Below are positions 8,294-17,600 of a stretch of 43,914 nt of DNA, piece by piece. The translations under genes were made by a program, and so were the position numbers. Origin of the DNA: an uncultured Parvibacter sp. (lineage in GTDB: Bacteria; Actinomycetota; Coriobacteriia; Coriobacteriales; Eggerthellaceae); contig CAJUNI010000007.1 of the NCBI GenBank assembly GCA_910587945.1, positions 1-43,914 of the forward strand, read 5' to 3'. The notes beneath the pieces were generated by a model that saw only the letters and a program-made list of their open reading frames with translations, had not been told where the DNA came from and searched no databases. Position 1 is the stretch's first letter, and each line of letters opens with the position of its first letter.

Positions 8294-8620
8294 ATGACTG
8301 ACACCATGACAATCGACGAGGTGGCCGTCCAAGTAAACTACGCTCATTCCGATGATGCTCCCATCACCGATGCTGAGGCATTGGCCTATGTGCAGCGCGC
8401 CCACGAGAAGTACCCCCACGGCAAGCTGGAAACGCTCATCTTGGACGTGGATGGTGACGAGGTCGGTATTCACTACGGCTTAGCTCCGGTTAAGTTTGAC
8501 CGCATTCGCCGCATCACTGGCTATCTGGTGGGTACGTTGGATCGCTTCAACGACGCAAAGCGCGCCGAGGAACATGACCGCGTCAAGCATACCGTCGGTT
8601 CCACCACTCCTCAGGCCTAA
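8294..8620 (+). CDS. Small stand-alone protein like the NrdD C-terminus
   Basis: This 108-residue protein has no known full-length match that I recognise, but its C-terminal half (RRITGYLVGTLDRFNDAKRA then DRVKH) lines up with the extreme C-terminus of anaerobic ribonucleotide reductase NrdD. There the segment RRVCGYLG carries the radical glycine and is followed by FNAGKQEE and RVKH. The glycine and tyrosine are kept and the adjacent cysteine is replaced by threonine. The NrdD zinc cysteines and the catalytic barrel are missing. The start has AAGGAG at 7-nt spacing. Two NrdR-like boxes lie upstream and a strong terminator lies downstream, so it is its own transcription unit. The function is unknown; regulation with deoxynucleotide synthesis is inferred. 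Confidence 0.75.
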   Translation: MTDTMTIDEVAVQVNYAHSDDAPITDAEALAYVQRAHEKYPHGKLETLILDVDGDEVGIHYGLAPVKFDRIRRITGYLVGTLDRFNDAKRAEEHDRVKHTVGSTTPQA

Positions 8621-8710
8621 CGGCCTTAGGCGCCGTATCCGGCGCGTCTCATTTTGGTTGCCTCGGTCAGAGAACGTGCCCACTTCACGGATCTCTGGTC
8701 GCGGGAAGGA

Positions 8711-8747
8711 AAAAGACCTGTCCTTGATTCAAGGGCAGGTCTTTTTT
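8711..8747 (+). terminator. Strong Rho-independent terminator
   Basis: AGACCTGTCCTTG and its partner CAAGGGCAGGTCT form a stem of about 12 bp with a tiny loop, flanked by A5 on the left and T6 on the right. It ends the NrdD-like unit. The A-tract lets it also stop transcripts arriving from mscL on the opposite strand. Confidence 0.9.
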
Positions 8748-8764
8748 GATGTTGCGTGTCGCCT

Positions 8765-8978
8765 CAGATGCTTGGTTTGATAGATCCGCATCAGTATCAT
8801 CGGACAAGCTTCATTCAGAAGCTTCGCAGCCCTCATTTCGCTTATCCGATGATACCCATCGTTCTATCTCTCAGATGTGGGGTCTGAATATCAGCACTCC
8901 AGCAGCATCGAGACGCTTCATTCAGAAGTCTCCCAACTTTCACTACGCGTATCCGATGACACGTATCAAGCGCAGGGG
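8765..8978. repeat. Two diverged tandem copies of a 107-bp unit
   Basis: Positions 8765-8871 and 8872-8978 align without gaps at a 107-bp period. Both begin CAGATG, share GCTTCATTCAGAAG at 8808 and 8915, and share TATCCGATGA near 8844 and 8950. Copy 1 folds strongly: outer arms GTATCATCGGA (8794-8804) and TCCGATGATAC (8845-8855) enclose the hairpin AAGCTTC-ATTCA-GAAGCTT (8806-8824). The period is not a multiple of three and the shared segments fall in different frames, so this is not one protein repeat. It lies between two convergent genes and touches the mscL stop codon. Confidence 0.7.
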
Positions 8979-9443
8979 CTACTTGACTGGCTCAAAGGTG
9001 GGCTCGGCCGGTGCAGGCAATTCGGCGGCGCAATGGGGGCAGCGGGTGGCGCCTTCGAGGACTTCTTCAAGGCAGTAGGGGCAGGTAGGCGCTTTCTCCT
9101 CTAAGGCTTCGCCATTTTTGCCGCGAATCTTAGAGCCCTGATCCTTCATCTTGTTGAAGGCTTTCACCATGATAAATACCACCCAGGCCACAATGAGGAA
9201 GTTGATGATGGCGCTGATAAAGGCACCAAAATCAATGCCATTTTCTGTGCCCGGAACGGGGATGGTAAGCCCTGCCACCTCGGTACCTTGACCACCGGTG
9301 ATGAGCTTAATAAAGGGGTTGATGATGTCGTTGGTGAGCGAGGTGATGATGGCAGTAAACGCAGCGCCAATGATGACGCCCACAGCCATATCCATAACGT
9401 TGCCGCGGTTAATGAATTCACGGAATTCTTTAATGATCTTCAT
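8979..9443 (-). CDS. mscL: Large-conductance mechanosensitive channel MscL with C-terminal zinc ribbon
   Basis: This 154-residue protein is the pentameric emergency-release channel opened by membrane tension. The N-terminal helix FREFINRGNVMDMAVGVIIG, the first pore helix and the second membrane helix (FISAIINFLIVAWVVFIMV) are all present, with the variable periplasmic loop between them. After the cytoplasmic helix there is an added CPYC-x11-CPHC pair of knuckles (about residues 122-140), which E. coli MscL lacks. The start is supported by CAGGAG 8 nt upstream. It is convergent with the NrdD-like gene and divergent from menF. Confidence 0.95.
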   Translation of the reverse strand: MKIIKEFREFINRGNVMDMAVGVIIGAAFTAIITSLTNDIINPFIKLITGGQGTEVAGLTIPVPGTENGIDFGAFISAIINFLIVAWVVFIMVKAFNKMKDQGSKIRGKNGEALEEKAPTCPYCLEEVLEGATRCPHCAAELPAPAEPTFEPVK

Positions 9444-9543
9444 AGGGCACTCCTGAATGTTGAGGGTTACCGAAACAGTGGTATCGTGAATTTCGTGCGT
9501 ACTGCGGAAACGATGACCAACTCTCTAAGCAGTATAGGCAGCG

Positions 9544-9552
9544 TGTTAGAAT
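9544..9552 (+). promoter_or_regulatory. Candidate extended -10 promoter for the men genes
   Basis: TGTTAGAAT is an extended -10 match (TGn plus TAGAAT) 65 nt upstream of menF in the gap that separates it from divergent mscL. No clear -35 is seen at the right distance. Confidence 0.35.
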
Positions 9553-9616
9553 CACGAAGGCCTGTTGGTCACCTGAAACCGTTCCGATTCTGATCAGATG
9601 CTCGCGGAGTTTTTCT

Positions 9617-10867
9617 ATGACCCAAATCCATTCCTTCACCATCGCCGTTGAGTGCGACATTGTTGATGCGTTTTGCGTACTGCAAAAAGGCTTTACCGAT
9701 CAATTTGTCTATTACGCCAAAGAACGCCCGGTGCGCTACATGGGCTTGGGGCGCTGCATTGCGCTGAACTCCTTGGACGAGATGGAGTGGCTCAGCGAAG
9801 GGCCGCAGCCCACGGCCCCGATTTTCTTTTCGTTTAATCGCTTCGACGGGGAAAATCCGGCCCCGGCTGATGAGCTATTCAGTTCCTTCCCGAAGCTCAA
9901 ATTCCTCCTTCCCGAAATTGTGTTGCTGGAAACTCACGAGGGAACGTTTTTGCAGGTGAACTCCCTTGGTCTGGTGTATCCGGGTCGCGTTGAGCGATTC
10001 TTGCGCATGGCCGATGCAGCCACGCCGCGCCAGCGTCAATCCATTCCCTATCGGCTGGAGCCGGATTCGCGGGAACAGTGGCAAGAGGCCATGGATCAGG
10101 CGCTGCAGGCCATTGAAGCCGGACGGGTATCCAAGGTGGTGCTTTCACGGCGAGAGCGTCTGGTAGCTGAGCATCCGTTCTCTTCGAAAGATTTGCTCGT
10201 GAATTTGATCGATGGGTCAGCTAAGGGAACTGTCATTTTGTATCGCTATGCCGATGTCTTTTTCTGTGGCTGTACCCCGGAGTTGCTCATTCGCAAAGAT
10301 GGTACGGTGGTAGAAAGTGCTTGCGTGGCTGGTACGTGCCCGGCGGGATCCACGCCCGAAGAGCGCGAGGCGTTGGCCCAAGTCTTGATGGCAGATCCGA
10401 AGAATCGTGCGGAACACGATTACGTGGTGCGCTTTATTCGCTCGGTGCTGGAGCGGGTGTGCTACGACGTAGAGGTGCCCACGGAGCCAGAAATTCTTTC
10501 CTTAGCCCACGTACAGCACCTGTTTACGCCGGCGCGGGCTCGGGTACTTGAGGGCATTACGTTGGCGGATCTCGTGCGCGACTTGCATCCCACGCCCGCT
10601 ACGGCGGGGGCTCCCGTGGGCGAGGCAGAAATGCTTATCCGAGCCATTGAGCCCTACAACCGCGGCTTTTATGTGGGAACGGCCGGCTACTGTGACGGTA
10701 ATGGCAATGGCGAGTTCTCGGTGGCGCTACGCACTGGCGTTTTTGACGGAGAGATGGGCTGGGTCTATGGCGGCTGCGGCATTGTGGCTGGCAGTGATGC
10801 TCAGGCAGAGTATGACGAAATAACGTTGAAGCTGGCGACGATTCTGTCGGCTTTTGAAGGGGAATAA
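9617..10867 (+). CDS. menF: Isochorismate synthase
   Basis: This 416-residue chorismate-utilising enzyme converts chorismate to isochorismate, the entry step of classical menaquinone synthesis. The C-terminal chorismate-binding fold is clear: SKVVLSRRERL near 173, ESACVAGTCPAGSTPEE, the LFTPARARVLEG stretch, LHPTPATAGAPVGEA, and the Mg-binding end YGGCGIVAGSDAQAEYDE. The usual AGTRPRG motif reads AGTCPAG here. The N-terminal 130 residues are less conserved, as is normal for MenF. The ribosome binding site is GGAG 7 nt upstream. It leads an apparent operon menF-menD-menH, with 31 bp to menD. Salicylate-pathway EntC-type enzymes are the alternative, but the neighbours settle it as MenF. Confidence 0.95.
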   Translation: MTQIHSFTIAVECDIVDAFCVLQKGFTDQFVYYAKERPVRYMGLGRCIALNSLDEMEWLSEGPQPTAPIFFSFNRFDGENPAPADELFSSFPKLKFLLPEIVLLETHEGTFLQVNSLGLVYPGRVERFLRMADAATPRQRQSIPYRLEPDSREQWQEAMDQALQAIEAGRVSKVVLSRRERLVAEHPFSSKDLLVNLIDGSAKGTVILYRYADVFFCGCTPELLIRKDGTVVESACVAGTCPAGSTPEEREALAQVLMADPKNRAEHDYVVRFIRSVLERVCYDVEVPTEPEILSLAHVQHLFTPARARVLEGITLADLVRDLHPTPATAGAPVGEAEMLIRAIEPYNRGFYVGTAGYCDGNGNGEFSVALRTGVFDGEMGWVYGGCGIVAGSDAQAEYDEITLKLATILSAFEGE

Positions 10868-10898
10868 GAAACGCGCGGCGAAGCAGGAGAGGAAGACT

Positions 10899-12785
10899 AT
10901 GGGTTCGAAGGAAACAGCTGCAGGAATGCTGAACACGTCACAAACCACCGCAGTATTTCTGGGCGCCTTTTTTGACGAGCTCGTTGCCTGCGGTGTGCGT
11001 GATGTAGTGGTGAGTCCCGGGTCGCGCTCTACCGGCCTTGCGATGACTGCCTTTGAACTTTCCCAGCGCCATCCTGAGAAGCTGCGTGTGGTCATTGATG
11101 TGGATGAGCGTGGTGCTGCGTTCTTAGGCCTTGGTATGGCGAAGACCACCGGTCGGCCGGTGGCGTTGATATGCACCTCGGGCACCGCCGTGGCCCACTA
11201 TTACCCGGCTATTCTTGAGGCGGAAACCTCGCGGGTGCCCTTGATTGCCCTGACCGGGGATCGTCCCTTGCGGCTACAAGGCCTCGGGGCGCCTCAAACC
11301 ACTGACCAGATTAAGATTTTCAGTGATCATCTGCGGTGGTTCCGTCAGATGCCAGAGCCCGAAGCTAAAGCGGCCACTCTTGCCTATGCGCGACAGATGG
11401 CCCGGGAGGCCTGCTTTGCGGCCTTGGGGGTAGGGGCTGCCGTGCCTCCGGTGTCGCCAGACTCTTCCACTCAAGTTGCTTCGGCGGCCTGCGAATATTT
11501 TGCGGGCCCCGTCCATGTGAACTTCCCGCTGGATGAGCCGCTCAAGCCTGAATTTGTCCTGCCGGAGAGCGTGGAGGAGTCAGATCCCTTTGCTTGGGGA
11601 CGCTTGCCGGGTGGCCAGGATTTTCAAAGTGTGGCCGTGGAGGGAGCGCTCTCTTCGGCAACCCGGGATAAGCTTGAACAGCAGCTCAGCCGAGGGCCGG
11701 TGGTGATCTATGCCGGTGAGGGGAGCGTTACTACCAGCGAGGATGCTGCGCAGTTGCTGGCCTGGGCCGAGGACCGGGCAGTGCCTGTGGTGGCTGATCC
11801 GCTGTCGGGCCTGCGATCCTTCGACCATCCCTGTGTCATGGATGGCTATGACACCTTCATTGCGAACGCAGCGTGCCCGGCGCCTGCCACCTTGATTCGC
11901 TTTGGGCGCTATCCGATCTCTAAGCACGCGACCCAACAGGCGGCCCGTTGGGAGCAGCAGGGGACGGTGCAAGTGGTGGTAGACCAGGCGGAAACCCGCG
12001 ATTTCAATGCGGCCACCACCTTCATGGTGGGGTGTACCCCTCAGGCATTCATTGCGGCTTTAAGTGAGCCGTCGTTGGGTTTGCAGCAGCCTTCCTCAGC
12101 TCAAACGGAGTTCCTGGCTCAATGGCAAACACTCAACGCCCAGGCAGCCCAGCGGGTGCAGCGGGTTTTGGATCAGCCCTCGCCCCAGGAGGGAGTGCTC
12201 CATGAGGGGGCTGTGTGGCGCGCAGTGCTTGACGGGATTCCCGCTCAAAGCGCGCTCGTTTGTGCCAACTCCATGGCCATTCGGGCACTAGATACCTTCT
12301 GGACCAAGGCGGAGAAGCCGCTCTGTATTTTGGGAAACCGCGGGCAAAACGGCATTGATGGCATGATTTCGACGGCGGCGGGCGTGGCGCTTACACGCGG
12401 TTGCACGACGTTTGTGACCGGGGATTTGACCTTCCTTCATGATCTCAACGGCCTGGCGCTTCAGCGAGAACTATTGCGCTGCACGTTGCCCGCCCAACCC
12501 ACGCTGGTAATTGTGTTGTTGAACAATAACGGTGGAGCGATTTTTGACATGCTGCCCCAGCGCTCCGAAGAGCCCTACTTCGAGCGACTTTTCTTGGTGC
12601 CCCAAGATGTGAACTTTGGGGCGGTGGCCGCTGGGTTTGCGGTTCCCTATGAGAAAGCAGCGAGCCTGGAAGCGCTGACTCGCGCCTATGCAGAGGCCTT
12701 AGAGCGGCCGGGCATCAGTCTGATTGAAGTTCCGGTAGCTCTTCAGGGTGTGGCGCAGCGCTATGCCCCCTATCAGGAGCTGTGA
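10899..12785 (+). CDS. menD: SEPHCHC synthase MenD
   Basis: This 628-residue thiamine-diphosphate enzyme joins isochorismate and 2-oxoglutarate to give 2-succinyl-5-enolpyruvyl-6-hydroxy-3-cyclohexene-1-carboxylate. N-terminal markers are VVVSPGSRST near 36-45, DERGAAFLGLGMAKTTGRP, ICTSGTAVAHYYPA and GAPQTTDQ. The C-terminal cofactor site is seen in NRGQNGIDG, GDLTFLHDLNG and LLNNNGGAIFDMLPQ. It is longer than E. coli MenD (556) because of small insertions in the middle domain. The ATG at 10899 follows AGGAGAGG. Its stop TGA overlaps the menH start ATG by one base, which implies translational coupling. Confidence 0.96.
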   Translation: MGSKETAAGMLNTSQTTAVFLGAFFDELVACGVRDVVVSPGSRSTGLAMTAFELSQRHPEKLRVVIDVDERGAAFLGLGMAKTTGRPVALICTSGTAVAHYYPAILEAETSRVPLIALTGDRPLRLQGLGAPQTTDQIKIFSDHLRWFRQMPEPEAKAATLAYARQMAREACFAALGVGAAVPPVSPDSSTQVASAACEYFAGPVHVNFPLDEPLKPEFVLPESVEESDPFAWGRLPGGQDFQSVAVEGALSSATRDKLEQQLSRGPVVIYAGEGSVTTSEDAAQLLAWAEDRAVPVVADPLSGLRSFDHPCVMDGYDTFIANAACPAPATLIRFGRYPISKHATQQAARWEQQGTVQVVVDQAETRDFNAATTFMVGCTPQAFIAALSEPSLGLQQPSSAQTEFLAQWQTLNAQAAQRVQRVLDQPSPQEGVLHEGAVWRAVLDGIPAQSALVCANSMAIRALDTFWTKAEKPLCILGNRGQNGIDGMISTAAGVALTRGCTTFVTGDLTFLHDLNGLALQRELLRCTLPAQPTLVIVLLNNNGGAIFDMLPQRSEEPYFERLFLVPQDVNFGAVAAGFAVPYEKAASLEALTRAYAEALERPGISLIEVPVALQGVAQRYAPYQEL

Positions 12786-13603
12786 TGAGTGAGTCTGTGC
12801 CGACGCCGCTTTTATTGATCCCGGGGTTTGCTCAGCGAGCGGCCACCTATGAAGCACTTTGCGCGCTTTTGAAGGACACCTGCACGGTGGAAGTGCTCGA
12901 TCTCTACGCCGAACCGCCGTGCTCCTTTGACCAAGCAGCTGGGTTGATCCAAGAAGCCCTTGGGCGGTTACAGACACAAACCGGGCACAAGCCCGCTGTC
13001 CTGGGCTATTCCCAAGGGGGACGGTTGCTAAGTGAGGCGCTTGTGCGGGGCGTTGTTTCGCCTTCGATAGTTTCGGCGGTGCTTTTCGAGAGTGCCGGAC
13101 TCGGACCTCAGGATGAAAGCGAGCGAGACTCCTTCGCCCTACGCTCCCGGGACTGGCAGCAGCGGGTGGCTACTGAAGGGGTCGAGGCCTTCATGGCCTG
13201 GTGGGCAACGCTGCCCTTGTTTGCGAGTCAAAGGTCGCTGCCGCGGGAACTGCAGCAGCGGCTCATGGAGGAGCGCACGTCCTGGGATGAGGCGGTGCTC
13301 TCGCAGTCCTTGGAGGCCTGGGGTCAGCAGCATCAAGCCTTCGCTTCCCAAACTTTGGACACCTTGGCCCAGGTGGCAACCTCGGGCGTGACCGTGGGTT
13401 ATCTGGCCGGCGTACTGGATACGAAGTACATGGCCGTGGCCCAACGGGTGAAGGAAGCGGTGCCGGAAAGCATAGTTGCTGCGGTAGAAGGTGCGGGCCA
13501 TAACGTCCACTTGGAGGCTCCTTCGGCTGTTGCGGCCTACGTGGAAGCGCTCTTGAAAATCCCCTCGGAAAAAGCGTTGCCGGACTGTTTGAAATTCTTC
13601 TAA
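12785..13603 (+). CDS. menH: SHCHC synthase MenH-like alpha/beta hydrolase
   Basis: This 272-residue alpha/beta hydrolase carries the nucleophile elbow GYSQGGRLLSEAL (Ser near 76) and the catalytic His in GAGHNVHLEAP near 240. MenH removes pyruvate from SEPHCHC to give SHCHC. The position directly after menD, in the TGATG overlap, makes MenH the best call, although the hydrolase fold alone is not specific. The first strand reads TPLLLIPGFAQ. The 171 bp after its stop hold no gene and separate it from menB. Confidence 0.88.
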   Translation: MSESVPTPLLLIPGFAQRAATYEALCALLKDTCTVEVLDLYAEPPCSFDQAAGLIQEALGRLQTQTGHKPAVLGYSQGGRLLSEALVRGVVSPSIVSAVLFESAGLGPQDESERDSFALRSRDWQQRVATEGVEAFMAWWATLPLFASQRSLPRELQQRLMEERTSWDEAVLSQSLEAWGQQHQAFASQTLDTLAQVATSGVTVGYLAGVLDTKYMAVAQRVKEAVPESIVAAVEGAGHNVHLEAPSAVAAYVEALLKIPSEKALPDCLKFF

Positions 13604-13774
13604 AAATTCCCTTATTTTCTCGGGTTTTAGGCTATAGAAACTAAGCCACGCGCTATAGTGGTATTCACCTTTGAATATCGCCATAAATTGACGAAAAACG
13701 CAGCATATCGAGAATCAAAGAGCGTAAAGCCCCTACATGATGTGGTGGGCTCTATAAGTTTGTAGGGAAAGGAT

Positions 13775-14626
13775 ATGCTGCCACCCATGACAGATACTCC
13801 ATGGATTGCGGGCAAAGAGTACCGCGAAATTATCTACGAAACTTTTGATGGCATTGCCAAAATTACCATCAATCGCCCCGAGCGCCGTAACGCGTTTACC
13901 CCCCTTACCGTAAACGAAATGTACGACGCCTTTACCATCGCGCGCGACGATCCCTCGATCGGCGTCATTATCTTGACGGGGGCGAATCACGGGGGCCGTC
14001 ATGAGGACGAAGCCTTCTGCTCGGGTGGAGATCAGAAGATCCGCGGCAACGGGGGCTATGTGGGTGAAGATTCCATTCCTCGTTTGAATGTTTTGGATCT
14101 GCAGCGCCTGATTCGCGTGGTGCCCAAGCCCGTTATCGCTATGGTGAATGGCTATGCCATTGGTGGCGGTCACGTACTGCACATTCTCTGCGACCTTACC
14201 ATTGCTGCTGATACGGCTAAGTTTGGTCAGACCGGACCTCGCGTAGGAAGTTTTGATGCAGGCTATGGCGCGGGGTACTTGGCGGCTTGCGTTGGCCAGA
14301 AGAAAGCCCGCGAGATTTGGTATCTCTGCCGTCAGTACACGGCCGAGGAAGCTTGTGCCATGGGCATGGTTAACAAAGTGGTTCCCTTTGAAGAGCTTGA
14401 GGCTGAATGCATTGCCTGGGCTCAGGAAATGTTGGCTATGAGTCCCACAGCCCTGCGCTTCATGAAAGCATCGTTTAATGCCGCCACGGATGGCCTGGCG
14501 GGCATTCAGCAACTGGCAGGGGATGCCACGCTGCTCTATTACACCACCGATGAAGCCAAAGAAGGTCGCGATGCCTTCAAGGAAAAACGCACTCCCGATT
14601 TTGACCAGTTCCCTAAGTTTCCCTGA
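13775..14626 (+). CDS. menB: 1,4-dihydroxy-2-naphthoyl-CoA synthase MenB
   Basis: This 283-residue crotonase-fold enzyme closes the second ring, turning o-succinylbenzoyl-CoA into 1,4-dihydroxy-2-naphthoyl-CoA. Signatures are ITINRPERRNAFTPLTVNEM, FCSGGDQKIRG (oxyanion-hole strand), MVNGYAIGGGHVL, and the MenB-specific FGQTGPRVGSFDAGYG followed by GQKKAREIWYLCRQY. The length is typical. The start is either ATG 13775 (AGGG at 7-nt spacing) or ATG 13787 twelve bases later, and the family's usual N-terminus does not decide it. It is followed by the menE-menC fusion after 24 bp. Confidence 0.96.
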   Translation: MLPPMTDTPWIAGKEYREIIYETFDGIAKITINRPERRNAFTPLTVNEMYDAFTIARDDPSIGVIILTGANHGGRHEDEAFCSGGDQKIRGNGGYVGEDSIPRLNVLDLQRLIRVVPKPVIAMVNGYAIGGGHVLHILCDLTIAADTAKFGQTGPRVGSFDAGYGAGYLAACVGQKKAREIWYLCRQYTAEEACAMGMVNKVVPFEELEAECIAWAQEMLAMSPTALRFMKASFNAATDGLAGIQQLAGDATLLYYTTDEAKEGRDAFKEKRTPDFDQFPKFP

Positions 14627-14650
14627 TCCTTTTGGGAGTGAACCCCCTGC

Positions 14651-17600
14651 ATGATTGAAGTTTTTGAAAGCACGGCGCGACGCAACCCAGATGGGGTGTT
14701 CCTCACGTGTGTCTATAACGATGGCACCGAGGAGGATTGCACCTACCGTGAAGCACGCCTTTTGTCGGCGGCTATTGCGCGTCGTCTTCAAGCGAAGGGG
14801 GTGCAGCCGGGCGATTATGTGGCCCTGGACTTGCCTAATGGATTAGAGTTTGCCCTGCTCACGCTTGCTGCGGCCTACGGGTCCTTTACGCTAGTGGCGC
14901 TCAATCACCGGCTCACAGCGGTGGAAAAAACTCAGCGACTGCTTGATTTGTCCCATGGGGGTATCGAGGTGGCCTGCCGCATTAATGGCGTGCGGGCCAG
15001 CAATCTTTTGCAATATGCACGCGTCTCGCTGAGTCAAGGGGAGGCTCATGCCGCTACTCATTGCGATGATGGGCTTGACGCCAAAGCGTTTTCCCATGTC
15101 TCACGCCAGCGGGAAGCTCCAGCGCCCCGCACCCGAGCGGTGTTTGGCGAACAACAAGACGCTCAAGAAGATGCCCTCCATTTTGCTGAACGTTCAGCGC
15201 GCCTCTTTGATCCGACCCGGCCAGCCTTGGTTATGTTTACCTCGGGCACTACCGGTGTGCCCAAAGCGGTAGAGCTGAGCTGGCAGCAGTTAGGCGAATC
15301 GGCCAAAGCTTCGCTTCAGGTGTTAAATCCCCAAGGGGGCGGCACCTGGCAAGCGGCGCTTCCGTTCTACCATATTGGTGGGTTCCAGATTCTTGTGCGG
15401 GCCTTGGTGGGTCGCATGGGGGTCATCATCTACGAGCGCTTTGACGCTACCCAGCTCTTGCGGGACGTGCGCCGGCTGGGAGCTACCCATGTGTCGGTGG
15501 TCGACAAGATGCTCCAAGACCTGCTGGCGGAAAAGGGGAAGGCAGCTCTGTCGGATTATCGCTGCATTTTGTTGGGCGGCGGTCCGCTCAATCAAACGAC
15601 GGTAGAGCAGGCGGCTCGGTTAGGAGCGCCGGTTCACGCGAGCTTTGGAATGACCGAAACGGCCAGTTTGGTGGCCGAGAGCCTGGTGGTGCCTGGCTTT
15701 GGGGGCGGCATGCGCCTTTTGCCAGGTTATCGCATTCGTATTGTGGATCCAGACGCTGCAGGCTTCGGGCGCATTGCTGTGCAAGGCCCCGGAGTTTTTA
15801 GTGGCTACCTGAACGCATCGGCGGCCTTCACAGTGGATGGCTATTTCCTCACGGGGGATTCCGGCTCCTATCATGAGGGACGACTCTTTGTGCGGGAGCG
15901 CACGGCCGACATGTTTATTTCCGGTGGGGAGAACATTTATCCCGCAGAGATTGCTGCGGCTCTTCGCGCCCTTCCTGGCGTGGCCGATGCCCATGTCTTT
16001 GGGGTTCCCGATAAAAAGTGGGGAAGACGCCCCGTGGCATTGGTGGAGCGGGCTGCTATTGCGGGTCCCGATGCAGCGGCATCGGGGGCGCAATGGGCGT
16101 TTTCTCGAGCTGCGGCGTTGGCTTCTTCGGGGGCGGGCGCATCGGGTTCGTTGCGACCGGCCTCTTCGGGTCCGCTTTCTGCCGCTGCATCTGGCTCTTT
16201 GAGTGGTGCGTTGGGGGGCCGTTCGGCGGCGACCTCGGGGCCGCTTTCAGGAGTGACCGGCGGACATTCGGCGGCGTCCTCAGGTCCCTTGCCGGGAACG
16301 TCGGGGTCCTTTAGTGACGCCCGTTTGCTGAGTGCCCCTCCGGGTGCCTACGCTTTGACCCCGGCTAGCGTGCGCTTCTCGCTGGAAGGATCGCTCTCTC
16401 CGCTCTACTTGCCGAAGCAGATTTGTTTGACTGACCGTCTGCCGCGAACGGCGGTAGGTAAGGTGGATCGCCAGGCAGCCGAGCGACTCTATGATGAGCG
16501 CATCGAGATTGATCGCATTGTGCTCTACCATGTGCGCCTTCCCTTTAAGACGCCCTTTAAGACGGCAAAAACTACGCTGCGCCATCGCGAAGTGGTGCTA
16601 GTCAAAGCTATTGATCGGGAAGGACGCTCGGGACTTGGGGAGTGCTCTTCCTTCCGCACCAACTGGTATCTGCCGGAAATCCTTGATGATGACGCACGCT
16701 TGCTGGCTAATACGCTGGCACCGGCGTTGATGCAGCAGTCGTTCTTGCATCCCCGGGAAGCGGCTCGTTTCTTGGCGCAGTTGCCGGGGGCGGCTGAGCA
16801 TCCGATGGCCTGTTCGGCGTTGGAAATGGCTTGCTGGGATTTGTACGGCAAGATAACGAAGCGCTCTCTGTGGGATTTGATTGGCGAAGAGTATCGCCGC
16901 TTGGATGTCATTAATGGCACCCTGGGTGAGAGTGAAGCCAACCAGCTTACCTCTATGGCTGTGACCGAAGGCCCCAGCGCCTTGGTGGCTGCCGGTGCGG
17001 TGGTTGGCGTGGGTAGCGTGGAAGAGACGCTGCGTGCGGTGGGTGCCTGTGTGGATGCCGGCTATGTGCGCATTAAGTTGAAGGTTTCGCCTGAACTGGG
17101 CTTAGAGGCCGTGCGCGCGGTCCGTCAGGTGTATCCGAAATTGCTCATTACTTTGGATGCCAACCAGAGCTTTACGGAGACCGATACGGCAGAGCTCCAA
17201 AGCTTAGACGGTCTGAATATTGGCTGGATTGAGGAGCCCCTGGCCCTTCGACGGGTAACGAACTGTGATGATGCGTTCCGTCAGCTGACGCGATTGCAGC
17301 GTCAATTGGCCACGCCTATCTGCCTGGATGAGTCGTTTACGAACGCCGCGGAGGCCTATCGGGCTCTGCGCTATCCCGAGCTGCGCTGTATTGCACTTAA
17401 GGTAGGGAAGTTCGGCGGCATTCAGCAGACCATCGAGTTTGCCCATGCGGCCCAAACCCGTGGGCGCGAGGTTTGGATGGGAGGCATGTATGACACGGGC
17501 ATTTCCCGTCGTGTTCATGCCGCATTCCAAACCATCCCGGGCATTATTGTGCCCGGCGATATTGGCGCGCCGAGCCGCTACTTTGACGCCAACATCGTGG

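Noticed and set aside
8746..9104. Two small + strand reading frames over the 107-bp repeat
   Set aside because: They share similar peptides (LHSEASQ/LHSEVSQ and RLSDDT/RVSDDT) only because the nucleotide repeat is read in two frames; they run through the terminator or antisense to mscL and lack ribosome binding sites.
16018..16314. Gly/Phe-rich + strand frame inside menE-menC
   Set aside because: It is the shifted frame of the Ser/Gly/Ala-rich insert and has no start signal; the ligase and dehydratase frame is continuous across it.
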